Origin: Nesterenkonia sp. PF2B19
GTDB lineage: Bacteria > Actinomycetota > Actinomycetes > Actinomycetales > Micrococcaceae
Assembly: GCF_001758425.2 (NCBI RefSeq)
Contig: NZ_MDSS02000008.1
Span: 28,325-92,324 of the forward strand
Length of the DNA stretch: 64,000 nt
Direction: 5' to 3'
A model generated the notes under the pieces. It saw only the letters and a list, made by a program, of their open reading frames with translations, was not told the origin of the DNA and searched no databases. Shown here one piece after another: positions 49,752 to 58,248 of this stretch. Positions within the stretch are counted from its first letter, which is position 1; every line of letters begins with the position of its first letter. Position numbers and translations under genes: made by a program.

Positions 49752-50747
49752 TCAGAGGAGCACGACCACGCCGATCAGCGAGACACCCAAGGCAAGGACC
49801 GTGCCGAACACGCCCAGCGCCAGGGCCGGCCCACCTCGACGCAGGAGGTCGGGCAGGTCCACCCCGGAACCGATCCCCACCATCGCCATCGTCATCAGCA
49901 TCGTGGTGACAGCACGGACCGGATCCATGACCCCCTCTGGAATCCCCACCACAGAGGCCAGCACGGCCGCACCCAGAAAGCCCAGAACGAACCCGGGGAT
50001 CAGCGGCGATCGCCGCCGTCCCGCCTCTCGCTGTGCCGCGCTCCCGCCCGGATCGCGCCGACGCGCCACCACTCCGAGCCCCACCATGATCGGCGCCAGC
50101 AGCACCACTCGAGCCAGCTTGACCACGACGGCGACCGCGAGCGCCGTGGCGCCGACCATCCCTCCCGCAGCCACCACCTGACCCACTTCGTGGACACCGG
50201 CTCCAATCCAGATGCCGGCGGACCGCTCGTCCAACCCGAGCATGGTGACGAGCAGCGGAAGCACGAGCATGGCGATGGTCCCACAGAGAGTCACCACGGC
50301 CACCGCGATCGCCGCAGCCGCATCCACCGGCCGACCGCGGCTGTCCCGTCCGTCTCCACGGTCCAGAGCAGCTGCGGCCGCGGCGACCGCAGAGGCGCCG
50401 CAGATCGCGGTGCCGGTGGCGAGCATGGTCGACTCCCCTCGAGGGGTGCCCAGCGCCCGACCTCCCAGCACTGTGCCGACGAAGGTCACCACCACCGTGC
50501 CGGCGACGATGACCAGTACCTCCCAGCCCAGAGCCAGCATGTCGCCCAGCACCAGCTGGAGCCCGAGCAGCACGATGGCCAGCCGCAGCACGGTCCTGGA
50601 GGCGACGCGCAGTCCCGCCTCGAAGGTCGGCGGGATCCAGCGCAGTCCACGCAGACCGATGCCGAGGAGGATGGCCAGCAGCAGTCCGGAGACGCCGGGG
50701 ATCTGCTCGGCGAGCAGGTGGGCGGCCACGGCGGCCATCAGCGCCAC
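49752..50747 (-). CDS. YeiH-type putative sulfate exporter family membrane protein
   Basis: 331 residues with about nine to ten membrane helices. Family-like segments: GVSGLLLAILLGIGLRG, VASRTVLRLAIVLLGLQL, LATGTAICGASAVAAAAAAL and AGVHEVGQVVAAGG. Function is not established; relatives are called sulfate exporters on weak grounds. GTG 50747 is the only start in frame. The open frame upstream (AARRLVPGLAVAL) resembles the family N-terminus but has no ATG or GTG, so the true start may be obscured by an indel. Confidence 0.78.
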   Translation of the reverse strand: MALMAAVAAHLLAEQIPGVSGLLLAILLGIGLRGLRWIPPTFEAGLRVASRTVLRLAIVLLGLQLVLGDMLALGWEVLVIVAGTVVVTFVGTVLGGRALGTPRGESTMLATGTAICGASAVAAAAAALDRGDGRDSRGRPVDAAAAIAVAVVTLCGTIAMLVLPLLVTMLGLDERSAGIWIGAGVHEVGQVVAAGGMVGATALAVAVVVKLARVVLLAPIMVGLGVVARRRDPGGSAAQREAGRRRSPLIPGFVLGFLGAAVLASVVGIPEGVMDPVRAVTTMLMTMAMVGIGSGVDLPDLLRRGGPALALGVFGTVLALGVSLIGVVVLL

Positions 50748-50930
50748 AGCGAGCCCCGGGACGAGGCGCCGCGCAGCGCCCGACCCGTCCGAGGCCTCGG
50801 CGGTCGGCGGGCAGCCCCTGGCGGAGGCGGCGTCGAGCAGGAGAGGTCACCGCGACAGTCTAAGCCGGAGGCGAGAGCCCGCAGGACCAGGGCCGCTCCG
50901 CCGTCGCCACCTCCTCTGCCACCCTTCAGG

Positions 50931-50962
50931 TTGACATGACTTTATGATGGATAGCATAGTGT
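50931..50962 (+). promoter_or_regulatory. nrtR promoter with overlapping palindromic operator
   Basis: TTGACA (50931-50936), 18 bases, CATAGT (50955-50960). A 24-base imperfect palindrome (50939-50962) with the symmetric core TATG-N8-CATA and outer AC...GT covers the spacer and -10. Its position fits autorepression by NrtR, which is known to bind palindromes at NAD-gene promoters. Confidence 0.65.
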
Positions 50963-50990
50963 CACAGACACCAGAAGGAGTGAGCTCATC

Positions 50991-51746
50991 GTGACGAGTC
51001 CCGCAGGGAGCCAGACGACGGCCCGGGCACCGGCGCCCCACCAGCACCTGGAGCTGGCCGTGTCCACCGTCGTGTTCTCCCTGCGCCCGGGCCCCGCACA
51101 GGACCGCCCGACGCTGTGGCTGCCGCTGGTCCGCCGCATCCGCGACCCCTTCTGCGGCCGCTGGGCCCTGCCCGGCGGACCCCTGGAGGACCATCACGAC
51201 CTGGCCGCCTCGGCCCGGGAGACGCTGAAGGCCACCACGGGCCTGGAGCCCCGGCACCTCGAACAGCTCTACGCCTTCGGCGACGTCGACCGTTCCGGCC
51301 AGACGGACCAGCGCGTGGTCTCGATCGTCTACTGGGCCCTGGTCCGTCCCGAGGAGGACGCCGAGGCCGACCACGGGGACAACGTCGCGTGGTTCCCGGC
51401 CGATGAGACCCTGCGCCGCCATGAGGACGGCACCGCCCCGTTGGCCTTCGACCACGGCGTCATCCTGCGCTATGCCCTGCAGCGACTGCGCGCCAAGATC
51501 ACCTACTCCCCCATCGCGCACGCGTTCTTGCCCGAGGAGTTCCCGCTGACCCGGCTCCGCGAGGTCTATGAGGCGATCCTCGGCAGAGACCTGGATCCGT
51601 CGAACTTCCGCCGCCAGGTGCTGGCCCAGGGCTCGGTGGAGAGCACCGGGCGTCGGATGACCGGCACGAACCACCGGCCGCCGCTGCTCTACCGCTCGGC
51701 CCCCAACCGCTCCCGCTACACGCTCACCATCGAGGAGAACCCATGA
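50991..51746 (+). CDS. nrtR: NrtR-type Nudix transcriptional regulator of NAD metabolism
   Basis: 251 residues: an N-terminal Nudix-like domain (VSTVVFSLRPG to about 160) and a C-terminal winged helix (FPLTRLREVYEAILGRDLDPSNFRRQVL). The Nudix box is altered (GGPLEDHHDLAASARETLKATTGL lacks the full REx2EE set), as expected in NrtR, which binds ADP-ribose instead of hydrolysing it efficiently. GTG 50991 has AAGGAG upstream. It overlaps nadA by four bases, so the regulator and the quinolinate genes form one operon. Confidence 0.92.
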   Translation: MTSPAGSQTTARAPAPHQHLELAVSTVVFSLRPGPAQDRPTLWLPLVRRIRDPFCGRWALPGGPLEDHHDLAASARETLKATTGLEPRHLEQLYAFGDVDRSGQTDQRVVSIVYWALVRPEEDAEADHGDNVAWFPADETLRRHEDGTAPLAFDHGVILRYALQRLRAKITYSPIAHAFLPEEFPLTRLREVYEAILGRDLDPSNFRRQVLAQGSVESTGRRMTGTNHRPPLLYRSAPNRSRYTLTIEENP

Positions 51747-53017
51747 GCCTGTCCGTCCACGACCGCATCGAGCTCAAGCCCAAGGAGTCGTGCAACGACT
51801 CGCTGCCACGAGGCCCCTGGGAGTTCGACGTCGCCCCCGGATACGGGCCCGGCGCCTCCGAGTCCGACCCGATTCCTGACCGCACGGTCCGCCCCGGTCA
51901 GCTGCCGCAGCTGTACCGAGAGCTCGAGGACGAGCAGCTCCATGCTCGGATCCGCGCGGCGAAGGAGGCCCTCGGCGAGAAGCTCGTGATCCTCGGACAC
52001 TTCTACCAGCGCGACGAGGTCGTCCAGTACGCCGACTTCGTCGGAGACTCCTTCCAGCTGGCCAACGCGGCACTGACCAAGCCGGAGGCGGAGACGATCG
52101 TGTTCTGCGGCGTGCACTTCATGGCCGAGACTGCCGACATCCTCTCCTCGGCCGATCAGCAGGTGATCCTGCCCAACCTCGCGGCCGGCTGCTCCATGGC
52201 CGACATGGCCGACGAGGAGTCCGTGGAGGAGGCCTGGGAGGACATCGCCGAGGTCTACGGCTTCGACCCCGAGGATCCCCAGCCGGATGCCGAGGGCAAG
52301 CTCCCGGTGATCCCAGTGACCTACATGAACTCCTCGGCGGCGCTGAAGGCCTTCTGCGGCCGCCACAGCGGCATCGTATGCACCTCGTCGAACGCCGCCA
52401 CCGTGCTGGAGTGGGCATTCGAGCGTGCTCACCGAGTGCTGTTCTTCCCTGACCAGCACCTGGGTCGCAACACCGCCAAGGCCATGGGGGTGCCGCTGGA
52501 GCAGATGCCGATGTGGAACCCCCGCCGGGAGCTCGGAGGCAACACCGAGGAGGGGCTGCGAGAAGCGAAGGTGCTGCTGTGGCACGGCTTCTGCTCAGTG
52601 CACCGTCGCTTCACTGTGGACCAGATCGAGCAGGCCCGCGCCGAGCACCCCGGCTGCCAGGTCATCGTCCACCCGGAATGCCCCATGCCGGTGGTCGACG
52701 CCGCCGACGCCGCCGGTTCCACCGACGCGATCAGGAAGTTCATCGCCGCCTCGTCCCCCGGTGACACGATCGCGGTGGGCACCGAGATCAACATGGTCAA
52801 CCGGCTGGCCGCCGAATACCCGGACCGCACGATCTTCTGCCTGGATCCGGTGATCTGCCCCTGCTCGACCATGTACCGGATCCACCCGGGGTACCTCGCC
52901 TGGGTGCTGGACGAGCTCGTCGCCGGCCGGGTGGAGAACCAGATCATCGTCGACGACGAGGTCGCAGCAGAGGCGAAGGTCGCCCTGGACCGCATGCTCG
53001 CGGCGAAGCCGAGGTGA
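51743..53017 (+). CDS. nadA: Quinolinate synthase
   Basis: Condenses iminoaspartate and dihydroxyacetone phosphate to quinolinate with a 4Fe-4S cluster. 424 residues, with candidate cluster cysteines in VFCGVHFMAETADIL, HGFCSVHRRFT and the CPCST motif near residue 370. Other family segments: LGHFYQRDEVVQYADFVGDS and YMNSSAALKAFCG. ATG overlaps nrtR; nadC follows after four bases. Confidence 0.96.
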   Translation: MSLSVHDRIELKPKESCNDSLPRGPWEFDVAPGYGPGASESDPIPDRTVRPGQLPQLYRELEDEQLHARIRAAKEALGEKLVILGHFYQRDEVVQYADFVGDSFQLANAALTKPEAETIVFCGVHFMAETADILSSADQQVILPNLAAGCSMADMADEESVEEAWEDIAEVYGFDPEDPQPDAEGKLPVIPVTYMNSSAALKAFCGRHSGIVCTSSNAATVLEWAFERAHRVLFFPDQHLGRNTAKAMGVPLEQMPMWNPRRELGGNTEEGLREAKVLLWHGFCSVHRRFTVDQIEQARAEHPGCQVIVHPECPMPVVDAADAAGSTDAIRKFIAASSPGDTIAVGTEINMVNRLAAEYPDRTIFCLDPVICPCSTMYRIHPGYLAWVLDELVAGRVENQIIVDDEVAAEAKVALDRMLAAKPR

Positions 53018-53021
53018 TCCC

Positions 53022-53909
53022 GTGACGACCCCCCTGCTCCCTGCCCGCGACGTCGCGGGGGACCCGCTGCTCACGCGCAGCCAGATCGAGACTGTGGTGC
53101 ATCGCGCCTTGGAGGAGGACGCCCCCTTCGGGGACCTCACCTCGTGGGCATTCGTGCCGGCCGACGCACAGGCCGAGGCCGACCTGGTCGCCCGCGAGGC
53201 CGGCGTGTTCAGCGGCGGCGCAGTGTTCGCCGCGGCGATGACGGCGCTGTCCCAGGATGTGGAGGTCACGGTTCATCACGACGACGGCACACCCTTCGTC
53301 GCCGGCCAGCGGCTCGCCTCGGTGCACGGCCCGGCACGGCCCATCCTGACCGCCGAACGGGTGGCTCTGAACCTTGTGCAGCGCATGACGGCGGTCGCTG
53401 GTCTGACGGCCCGCTACGTCGAGGCGGTGGCTGGCACGGGGGTGCGCATCGCCGACACACGCAAGACGACTCCGGGGCTGCGCGCGCTGGAACGTCATGC
53501 CGTGCGCTGCGGCGGCGGACACAACCACCGGTCAGGCCTCTCCGACGCCGTGATGGCCAAGGACAACCACCTCGCCCTGGTGGACGACCTCGCCGCGGCG
53601 ATCTCCGCCGCACGAACCCGACTGCCGCACACCGTGCACATCGAGGTGGAGGTCGACCGGATCGACCAGATCGCCCCGGCGCTGGCCGGCGGGGCCGACA
53701 CGATCATGCTGGACAACTTCTCCCTCCCGGAGCTGCGCCGCGGAGTGGAGATCATCGCCGGCCGTGCCGTGGTCGAGGCCTCCGGAGGCATCACCCTGGA
53801 CACGATCGGCCAGGTGGCCGCCACCGGCATCGATGTCATCAGCGTCGGCGCATTGACCCATGGCGTGCCGGCCGTGGACCTCGGACTCGACTTCACGACG
53901 TCGCGCTGA
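53022..53909 (+). CDS. nadC: Nicotinate-nucleotide pyrophosphorylase (quinolinate phosphoribosyltransferase)
   Basis: Converts quinolinate and PRPP to nicotinate mononucleotide. 295 residues. Motifs: EDAPFGDLTSW, ADTRKTTPGLRALERHAV (catalytic Arg/His/Lys region), GGGHNHRSGLSDAVMAKDNH and EASGGITLDTIGQVAATGID. GTG 53022 is preceded by the end of nadA with AGGTGA. The usual middle gene nadB (aspartate oxidase) is missing between nadA and nadC. Confidence 0.96.
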   Translation: MTTPLLPARDVAGDPLLTRSQIETVVHRALEEDAPFGDLTSWAFVPADAQAEADLVAREAGVFSGGAVFAAAMTALSQDVEVTVHHDDGTPFVAGQRLASVHGPARPILTAERVALNLVQRMTAVAGLTARYVEAVAGTGVRIADTRKTTPGLRALERHAVRCGGGHNHRSGLSDAVMAKDNHLALVDDLAAAISAARTRLPHTVHIEVEVDRIDQIAPALAGGADTIMLDNFSLPELRRGVEIIAGRAVVEASGGITLDTIGQVAATGIDVISVGALTHGVPAVDLGLDFTTSR

Positions 53910-53953
53910 ACCCTCAGTGCGCCGCAGCACCCGACCCGGTGAAGGATCCTCCC

Positions 53954-55123
53954 ATGACACAGACCCCCGAGCCGCAGGAGCAGCCGACGCTCTCCGGGCC
54001 CTCCACGGTCTACCTGGACGCGGCCGCCTCGGCCCCGGTGCGCCGCGAGGTCCTGGAGGCCATGTGGCCGCTGCTCGCCGGGGTGCACGCCAATCCTTCG
54101 AGCCGACACGAGCCCGGACTCGCCGCCGAGCGCGCCCTGACCGACGCCCGCGCCCGTGTGGCACGCTCCCTGGGCGCCAGGCCGGGTGAGATCCTGTTCA
54201 CCTCGGGCGGGACCGAGGCTGACAATGCCGCGGTCAAGGGGATCGCCTTGGCGGCTCCCCGAGGCCGGCACGTACTGATCTCCGCCGTGGAACACCCAGC
54301 GGTCGCCGAATCGGCCTCCTGGTTGGAGAGGATCGGCTACGAGGTGGACGTTCTGCCTGTGGACGATGCCGGAGTCGTCGACCCCGACGAGCTGCAGCGC
54401 CGCCTGCGGTCTGACACCACCTTGGTCAGCGTGCAGACGGCCTCCAACGAGGTCGGCACGGTCCAGGACATCGCCTCCCTGGCGGCCGTCGCCGCCGAGA
54501 CCGGCACGCCGTTCCACACCGATGCGGTCCAGGCGGCTGGATCCGAGACCATTGACGTCCGCGAACTCGGGGTGCAGGCCCTGAGCCTGGCCGGACACAA
54601 GCTCGGCACCCCGAAAGGCGTCGGCGTCCTGTGGCTGCGGCGTCGGACCCCGTTCGAGCCGCTGATCCACGGCGGCGGCCAGCAGCGCGGCGACGCCTCC
54701 GGCACGGAGGACGTCGCCGGCGCCGTCGGCATGGCCACCGCGCTGGAGCTCGCCGCCGCAGAGGACACCGAGACGCTGCGTCGCCGACGCGACGACTTCA
54801 TCGCCGCCGTCGAGGAGGGTGTCCCCGGAGCTCGCCTGACCGGTCACCGCACCCGGCGGCTGGCCGGTCACGCCTCCTTCGTCCTGCCGGGCCGCAGTGG
54901 AGAATCCGTGCTGTTGGATCTGGAGCGGGCCGGGATCTTCTGCTCCTCCGGGTCCGCCTGCGCCGCCGGCTCCTCGGAGGCGAGTCCCAGCCTGACGGCT
55001 ATGGGCGTGCCGGAGGACCTGGCACAGACCGCCGTCCGGTTCACCTTCGACGTCAACACCTCATCAGCTGACCTCGCACGTGCCGCTGAGGCGCTGATCC
55101 GCAGTGCCTGTGCGGCACCATGA
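53954..55123 (+). CDS. Cysteine desulfurase, NifS/IscS type, of the NAD operon
   Basis: PLP enzyme that supplies sulfur from cysteine, here probably for the NadA iron-sulfur cluster. 389 residues from ATG 53954 (MTQTPEPQEQPTL), with GAAGGATCC upstream. Motifs: VYLDAAASAPVRREV, LFTSGGTEADNAAVKG, the PLP lysine in SLAGHKLGTPKGVG and the catalytic cysteine in CSSGSACAAGSSEAS. Placement next to nadA and nadC is common in actinobacteria. Confidence 0.93.
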   Translation: MTQTPEPQEQPTLSGPSTVYLDAAASAPVRREVLEAMWPLLAGVHANPSSRHEPGLAAERALTDARARVARSLGARPGEILFTSGGTEADNAAVKGIALAAPRGRHVLISAVEHPAVAESASWLERIGYEVDVLPVDDAGVVDPDELQRRLRSDTTLVSVQTASNEVGTVQDIASLAAVAAETGTPFHTDAVQAAGSETIDVRELGVQALSLAGHKLGTPKGVGVLWLRRRTPFEPLIHGGGQQRGDASGTEDVAGAVGMATALELAAAEDTETLRRRRDDFIAAVEEGVPGARLTGHRTRRLAGHASFVLPGRSGESVLLDLERAGIFCSSGSACAAGSSEASPSLTAMGVPEDLAQTAVRFTFDVNTSSADLARAAEALIRSACAAP

Positions 55124-55149
55124 GGGCCAGCGACACGGCGATATGAAAA

Positions 55150-55170
55150 CCTGAGCATATGACGCTCAAC
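55150..55170 (+). promoter_or_regulatory. HAIR-like operator upstream of hsp20
   Basis: CCTGAGC-ATATGAC-GCTCAAC: seven-base arms around a seven-base spacer, close to the HspR HAIR consensus CTTGAGT-N7-ACTCAAG (11 of 14 arm positions). It lies about 82 bases before the Hsp20 start, the usual position for HspR repression of heat-shock genes. Confidence 0.7.
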
Positions 55171-55251
55171 TTTGGAATACGACGCCCCGGACAGCTGTTG
55201 ATCTGACTGCAAGCCGTCAACCAGACAACAGATCGAAAGGGGCTGATCCTC

Positions 55252-55731
55252 ATGACCACCCGTCTGACCCGCCTGGAACCGCTGTCCCTGATGGACGACG
55301 TCTTCCGGTCCCTGCGCACCCCGCTGTTCGACTCCGCGGCCTTCGCGGCTCCCCGCATGGAATCAGGACAAGCCACGGGCTTCGTCCCCGCCGTCGACGC
55401 CCACCGCGACGGCGAGGACCTGGTGCTGCGTGTGGACCTTCCCGGGGTGGACCCGGAGAAGGACGTCTCAGTGGAGCTGACCGGACGCAGCCTCACCGTC
55501 TCCGGTGAGCGCCGTGACGAGCGCGAGGCAGAAGGACTGCGCGAGGTCCGATACGGCAGCTTCTCCCGGACGGTGACTCTGCCGCAGGAGGTCCCCTCGG
55601 ACTCCGTGACAGCGGACTACGACGCCGGCGTGCTGACCGTGAGGGTCGCAGGCGTCTACTCCGCAGAGACTCCGCAGCGCATCCAGGTGACCCGGTCCGG
55701 CTCCGGCGCCCAGGAGCAGATCGAGAGCTGA
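55252..55731 (+). CDS. Small heat-shock protein (Hsp20, alpha-crystallin type)
   Basis: 159-residue ATP-independent holdase chaperone. The alpha-crystallin domain covers about 44-145: FVPAVDAHRDGEDLVLRVDLPG split over strands, VSVELTGRSLTVSGERR and the conserved AGVLTVRVAG. The short N-terminus SLMDDVFRSLRTPLF is hydrophobic and typical. ATG 55252, with GAAAGGGG upstream. Probably HspR-controlled through the HAIR-like element. Confidence 0.94.
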   Translation: MTTRLTRLEPLSLMDDVFRSLRTPLFDSAAFAAPRMESGQATGFVPAVDAHRDGEDLVLRVDLPGVDPEKDVSVELTGRSLTVSGERRDEREAEGLREVRYGSFSRTVTLPQEVPSDSVTADYDAGVLTVRVAGVYSAETPQRIQVTRSGSGAQEQIES

Positions 55732-55756
55732 GCACCGATCCGTGACCGGGGTCTGC

Positions 55757-56302
55757 TCACAGCTCGGCGAGCAGCGCCTTCCAGAAGGGCTTCCACCGGT
55801 CGATCTCCTCAGGAGAGCCGAGCTTCGCATGCTCCAGGCCGACGGTTGCCCTCTCGTCACCCTTGGGTGTGACGCCCACACTCACCCTGGTGCCGTCCTC
55901 CAAGGAGACCCGCCAGTATCTCCACTTCGGGGTCTCAGAGGTCGTGGGCGCCTGGGCGAGCCCGACGCCGTTGAACTCCTCACGGTCGGCGACGAGTTCC
56001 GTCCAGGCCGCCCACGCTTCATCCCGCGTGCCGCGGAACGTCTTGCTGGCCGAGGCCTGGAACATCCCGTCGCTGGTCTGCCCCGGGACCCGCATCCCAT
56101 GATGCTGCTCATAGGCCACCGCCACTCCCTGGGCCCACCAGCCGGGGTTGTCCAGGCTTTCGGGCATGCGGGCGATCGCGAGCCCGGCGATCTGCGGATG
56201 GTCCATCTCGCGGGCGCCTGCGCCGTCGAGCTCCTCGAGCCAGGCGTCCCACGGCCGGCCCGTCGCGCGGGCGATCGCTGCTGTGTTCTGTGACGTCACC
56301 AT
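55757..56302 (-). CDS. DUF4287/SRPBCC-like protein
   Basis: 181 residues. The N-terminal part (RATGRPWDAWLEELDGAGAREMDHPQIAGLAI, split over two helices) resembles the DUF4287 family. The C-terminal half (QASASKTFRGTRDEAWAAW, WRYWRVSLEDGTRVSVGVTPKG, WKPFWKALLAEL) looks like an AHSA1/SRPBCC fold. Function is unknown. ATG 56302 is chosen. It lies between hsp20 (convergent) and an aldo-keto reductase (divergent). Confidence 0.72.
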   Translation of the reverse strand: MVTSQNTAAIARATGRPWDAWLEELDGAGAREMDHPQIAGLAIARMPESLDNPGWWAQGVAVAYEQHHGMRVPGQTSDGMFQASASKTFRGTRDEAWAAWTELVADREEFNGVGLAQAPTTSETPKWRYWRVSLEDGTRVSVGVTPKGDERATVGLEHAKLGSPEEIDRWKPFWKALLAEL

Positions 56303-56374
56303 GGACTGATCGTAGTCGGCCCGCCCCGGCAGGAGTAGGCTTGCCAGCGGCCCGACGACCGAACAGGAGCACCC

Positions 56375-57424
56375 ATGAGCCACCGGCCCTACCTCGCCGC
56401 CGACGACCGCTACTCGAGGCTCGACTACCGCCGGGTCGGTCGCTCCGGCCTGGTGCTGCCGCCGCTCTCGCTGGGCCTGTGGCACAACTTCGGTGACGAC
56501 GTCCCTTTCCAACGGCAGCGGGACATCGTGCGCTTCGCCGTCGACTCCGGCATCACGCATTTCGATCTGGCGAACAACTACGGTCCCCCTCCGGGTTCGG
56601 CGGAGATCAACTTCGGTCGGCTCATGAGGGAGGACCTCGCCCCCTACCGGGATGAGCTGATCATCTCCACCAAGGCGGGCTGGACCATGCACCCGGGCCC
56701 CTATGGCGGGCCGGGAGGCAGCCGGAAGTATCTGCTCTCCAGCCTGGATGCCTCGTTGGACCGTCTCGGGCTGGACTATGTGGACATCTTCTACTCCCAT
56801 CGCCCGGATGCGGACACCCCGCTCGAGGAGACGATGGCCGCTCTGGACACCGCCGTCCGCTCCGGCAGGGCCCTCTATGCCGGAATCTCCTCCTACTCCC
56901 CGGAGGACACCCGCCGGGCCGCGGCCATCCTGAAGGAGCTGGGCACTCCCCTGCTGATCCATCAGCCCTCGTATTCGATGTTCAACCGGTGGATCGAGCA
57001 GGACGGCCTGCTGGACACGGTCGAGGAGGAGGGCGTGGGCGTGATCGCCTTCAGTGCGCTCGCTCAGGGAATGCTCACGGAGAAGTACCTCGACGGCGTC
57101 CCGGAGGACTCTCGTGCCGCGACCAAGCCGTCCTTCCGGGACGGCTTCCTCAGCGAGGAGAACCTGGCTCGGATCCGCGCACTCTACGACATCGCCCAGC
57201 GGCGCGGCCAGACGCTGGCCCAGATGGCACTGGCCTGGGCTCTGCGAGACGAGCGGGTCACCTCGCTGGTGATCGGTGCGAGCAGGGTCGAGCAGCTGGA
57301 GCAGAACCTGCAGGCCCTGCGCAGCGCGCCGTTCACCACCGAGGAGCTGGCCGAGATCGACCAGCACGCCGTCGACGCCGGCATCGACATCTGGGGCGAC
57401 GCGCGCCGCAGCACGTCCGCCTGA
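56375..57424 (+). CDS. Aldo-keto reductase, YghZ/glyceraldehyde 3-phosphate reductase type
   Basis: 349-residue NADPH-dependent reductase. The catalytic tetrad can be placed: Asp and Tyr in HFDLANNYGPPPGSAE, Lys in IISTKAGWTMHPG, His in IFYSHRPDADTP. The NADPH-binding C-terminus SLVIGASRVEQLEQNL is typical. The GPPPGSAE loop marks the YghZ/Kv-beta-like subgroup. ATG 56375 follows AACAGGAGC. Convergent with the deaminase-ASCH gene, nine bases apart. Confidence 0.9.
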   Translation: MSHRPYLAADDRYSRLDYRRVGRSGLVLPPLSLGLWHNFGDDVPFQRQRDIVRFAVDSGITHFDLANNYGPPPGSAEINFGRLMREDLAPYRDELIISTKAGWTMHPGPYGGPGGSRKYLLSSLDASLDRLGLDYVDIFYSHRPDADTPLEETMAALDTAVRSGRALYAGISSYSPEDTRRAAAILKELGTPLLIHQPSYSMFNRWIEQDGLLDTVEEEGVGVIAFSALAQGMLTEKYLDGVPEDSRAATKPSFRDGFLSEENLARIRALYDIAQRRGQTLAQMALAWALRDERVTSLVIGASRVEQLEQNLQALRSAPFTTEELAEIDQHAVDAGIDIWGDARRSTSA

Positions 57425-57433
57425 TCCGGCTCA

Positions 57434-58159
57434 TCAGGCGAGGCGGAAGCCGACGACGTCGACGACGTCCTCCTCCGTGATGTGCGGATAGTGGCCCCGC
57501 AGCCCGGAGCGCAGAGCCTCCAGCGACGAGGCGTTCTCCCGCCGCACGTCCTCGGCGGTCAGCTCCCCGAACCGGCGTTGCCCGATGGTCTCCACGACGC
57601 CGGAGAGCACCTGGAACCCTGCGACCTCCGCCTGCTCGAAGACCATGGTCACCGGGCCGATCCGCTGGGGGTCTCCCAGCCGGATGGTCACGGTCTTGCG
57701 ACCGTCGGCGACATCGTCGTAGTACTGGCCGGCGAAACGCAGCACCCGCCCGGCATCAGCGTCCGGCGACCGGTACCCGTGTGGCAGCAGGTCGCGGATC
57801 GACACCGGCGTCGCCGCCTCCCCTGCGGTGGCGTCGGTCGGCGGCACCAGCACCTCGAGGTCAGGATGAAGATCGAGCATCACCTGGCGGCATCGTCCGC
57901 AGGGCGCGATGACGTCACGGCCGTCATCGCCCACAGCGGTGATGGTCATCAGCCGGTCAGAGGACACTGCGGCGGCCTGGCCCAGCACCACGAGCTCCGC
58001 GCAGGGGCCACCGGTGAAGTGGTGGACGTTGACCCCGGTGTGGATGCGCCCGGAGATGTCGATCGCTGCGGAACCGACGGTGTGCTCGTCCCCCGGCCCG
58101 AGACGGGACGTGACCTCCCGTGCGGCAGTCAGGACACGGCGGTCGTTGAGCGTCAGCAT
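57434..58159 (-). CDS. Cytidine deaminase-ASCH (YqfB-like) fusion protein
   Basis: 241 residues in two parts. Residues about 1-125 are a cytidine deaminase: catalytic Glu55 with zinc Cys53 in GGPCAELVVLG, and zinc Cys87 and Cys90 in PCGRCRQ. Residues about 138-241 are an ASCH domain: RFAGQYYDDVADGRKTVTIR, LTAEDVRRENASSLEAL, GHYP, and the closing strand DVVDVVGFRL. From memory, E. coli YqfB (an N4-acetylcytidine amidohydrolase) uses Lys21, Thr24 and Glu74; the matching residues here are Lys155, Thr158 and Glu208. Inference: a bifunctional nucleoside enzyme, N4-acetylcytidine to cytidine to uridine. A bare cytidine deaminase with a nonfunctional ASCH tail is the alternative. Confidence 0.85.
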   Translation of the reverse strand: MLTLNDRRVLTAAREVTSRLGPGDEHTVGSAAIDISGRIHTGVNVHHFTGGPCAELVVLGQAAAVSSDRLMTITAVGDDGRDVIAPCGRCRQVMLDLHPDLEVLVPPTDATAGEAATPVSIRDLLPHGYRSPDADAGRVLRFAGQYYDDVADGRKTVTIRLGDPQRIGPVTMVFEQAEVAGFQVLSGVVETIGQRRFGELTAEDVRRENASSLEALRSGLRGHYPHITEEDVVDVVGFRLA

Positions 58160-58184
58160 GGAGTGCAGTCTACGGGCAGACGAT

Positions 58185-58215
58185 GAGGCCCGGCCCCGTG
58201 ATGGGACCGGACCTC
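58185..58215 (-). terminator. Terminator after the phn-IMPase operon
   Basis: Stem of 13 pairs (58185-58197 with 58203-58215) with two positions that are G-U on the minus-strand RNA but mismatched on the other strand, loop of five bases. It favours minus-strand termination before the deaminase-ASCH gene. Confidence 0.65.
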
Positions 58216-58248
58216 AGAGCCTGCCTGAGCCGAGCGTGTCTGCTTGAG

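Noticed and set aside
55727..55763. Terminator between hsp20 and the minus-strand gene at 55757
   Set aside because: The arms GAGCTGAGCA and TGCTCACAGCTC pair imperfectly around a long loop and overlap both gene ends; support is too weak to list.
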